DNA of 64,000 nt, from the NCBI RefSeq assembly GCF_040807025.1, contig NC_090944.1, positions 112,220,238 to 112,284,237 of the forward strand, given 5' to 3'. The notes beneath the pieces were generated by a model. It made no database searches. It had not been told where the DNA came from and saw only the letters and a list, made by a program, of their open reading frames with translations. The DNA comes from Struthio camelus (taxonomy: Eukaryota; Chordata; Aves; Struthioniformes; Struthionidae). The position numbers and the translations under genes were made by a program. Positions 62,346 to 64,000 of this stretch are shown one piece after another; the first letter of the stretch is position 1; the number at the start of each line of letters is the position of its first letter.

Positions 62346-64000
62346 GCCCTGTGGAGGCTGGTGGTTTCAGTACAGTTGTGCCCCAATAGGCAGGTTTTTC
62401 ATGCAGTCCGCCAGGTTCAGTGAACATCCCTGTTTTAACGGACCTGAGAAAGATAAGCTCACGTTCCTAGTTCTCACGTTATGTTATTTTATGATACTCT
62501 TTCCACTGAAATCAGCAGGGAACCTTGATAGTTTGTTATAACCACATGTGTACGGGGGATAGGGAAAAAGGTTATTCAGCTAACACAGGAATCTGAGTGC
62601 AGATTCCAATCGTTGAGCGTAAAGCTATGGGTTTATTGTGACCTGTGGAGGAATGCTGCTGCAAAATATGAGGCAACGTAGGCTTTTCGTGTGTCAAAAA
62701 TGAAATGTCAAATTTGAATGATACATTATTTGGGCAGTTTAATGAAGAGAAACAAGAGAGCTCAGCTGTTTGCAGTGCGTGTGCAGTGGGGCTCAGCAGG
62801 TATGTGACACCCGGACTTTCCACTTGGCTGAGGAGCATTCCAAAGGCGGCGAGATTCCTCTAGCGTTATTTTAAAAAATGTCAATGCACATTGTTCAGGT
62901 ATAACATTACCGAACAACATGTACAGTATCTTGTGCCTGTAAAAGTCAGAACAACAGTATGAACTACGGGGCAAGTGTTATGTAGAGCTTGTATTTCCTG
63001 GCCGTATTTATATTGGCAATGCTGTTTGGAATCTAGTGTGATTTAGTCAGTGTTTACCCTTCCGTGTATAAAAGAAGCAGACAGTAGATTTGTTTTCAGT
63101 GAAGGTGGAATATTCTATTTCACACTCTGGCTTTTTGAATAGTATTATTTTCCTTGTTTGATTTTTTCTTTAACATCGTGTTTTAGTAATTTTCCTTTAC
63201 CACTTTTTTTCTGAACTTTTCTTTTCTGCATTTTTTTCCACTTCATACTTTTACTGAAGTTTCACTTACTTTTGGCCATTTCGGTTTGCCCTCCTTACCT
63301 TGCTCTTAGTATTTTTTTGTTGTTAATTATTATAACGTTTGGACAAAGTTAGCTATGTTTTTTGTTCACATAAAGACTACCTTTCTCTGTTGTATTTCTG
63401 ATTCAGTTGTACATAATTAGCTATCTGAAGCTTACACAGATGAATACTGGAAAGAAAAATGAATGGCTATAATTTGAAATTAATTTTTTATTTTGCATTC
63501 ATTTTTCATAGTATTTCTCAGTTACAGCTGTTTGTTATGCTAACGACAAAAGTACAGATATCTTTTCTTCTCAGGCTGATCTGAAGGAACGGGAACAAGA
63601 TGCTGGATCAGCTGTTGTCAGTAGGTATTTCAAATTCTTAATTACAGGTCTGAAAATACTTCCTCCATTTCAGAATTTTTTACTCTTTAATTAATGAACA
63701 GAGGCTAACTGATGTATGCAGACCCTTTCTCCATTTAGAATATTTGAAATTCTATGGATTTTATTATGTCATATTAGCTGCTGTGTTGACAAACCTGAAC
63801 ATGAAACTCACTTTTTTTGTAGGACTCCAAGCATCTTCCCTTCTAGACAGTAATATTATGCTGATATGTTCAGACCTGTTCCTGAGATATGCAAACAAAC
63901 ATCTTCCATCCTGTAAAAACACAGTTTCCCTCCTGTAGCAATCTCACATTCATGAGCTGGCTAGCAAATATCACAGTATTCTAGTGATGATAAAATAGAA
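62346..64000. other. Gene-free spacer, right edge
   Basis: T-rich intergenic sequence after the CR1 insertion, without recognised genes or repeats. From about 63100 to 63400 it is strikingly pyrimidine-rich on the plus strand, and short ORFs have no known relatives. Confidence 0.55.

Noticed and set aside
1-64000. Endogenous retrovirus, LTR pair, CRISPR array, operon or phage genes
   Set aside because: No LTR pair, primer-binding site, gag/pol/env peptide, CRISPR-style repeat array or prokaryotic gene order was seen; the sequence reads as bird nuclear DNA.

Overview
This is a window of vertebrate, almost certainly avian, chromosomal DNA. The evidence is one vertebrate gene start with a CpG island, a consensus exon/intron junction, long AT-rich non-coding flanks, very low repeat density, and a CR1 LINE of bird type as the only sizeable mobile element. 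There are no prokaryotic genes, operons, CRISPR arrays or phage genes.

The one gene I can name is EML4 (echinoderm microtubule-associated protein-like 4). Its first coding exon lies on the minus strand at 8475-8451. It encodes MDGFAGSL plus the first base of codon 9, and is followed by a consensus splice donor (G|GTGAGC). It sits inside a TATA-less CpG island at about 7780-9025. Everything left of 8450 is the 5' part of EML4 intron 1; no exon 2 is visible. An out-of-frame upstream ATG at 8543 overlaps the main start.

Right of the island, from about 9 to 64 kb, I find no recognisable protein-coding gene. By human synteny this should be the spacer upstream of EML4 (towards PKDCC). It holds eroded amniote repeats: three MIR/CORE-SINE-like remnants near 10.4, 24.1 and 53.6 kb and an old CR1-like piece near 35.9 kb. 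It also holds a CR1 3' scrap at 40.1 kb and a younger CR1 copy at 61.06-62.3 kb that has lost its reverse-transcriptase core. Short tandem duplications are scattered throughout.

The most interesting unexplained signals in the spacer are two. First, plus-strand splice signals (donor after 9427; candidate exons 19762-20008, 27576-27654, 28565-28761, 55556-55644) could belong to one or more long non-coding RNAs, possibly divergent from the EML4 promoter. Second, a strong TATA box at 39138-39149 is followed by an isolated GC/CpG-rich block to about 40.05 kb with a 212-codon ORF. Both are inferences that need transcript data. I saw no new multi-gene system here, and I think the window is mostly an ordinary vertebrate promoter plus intergenic DNA.
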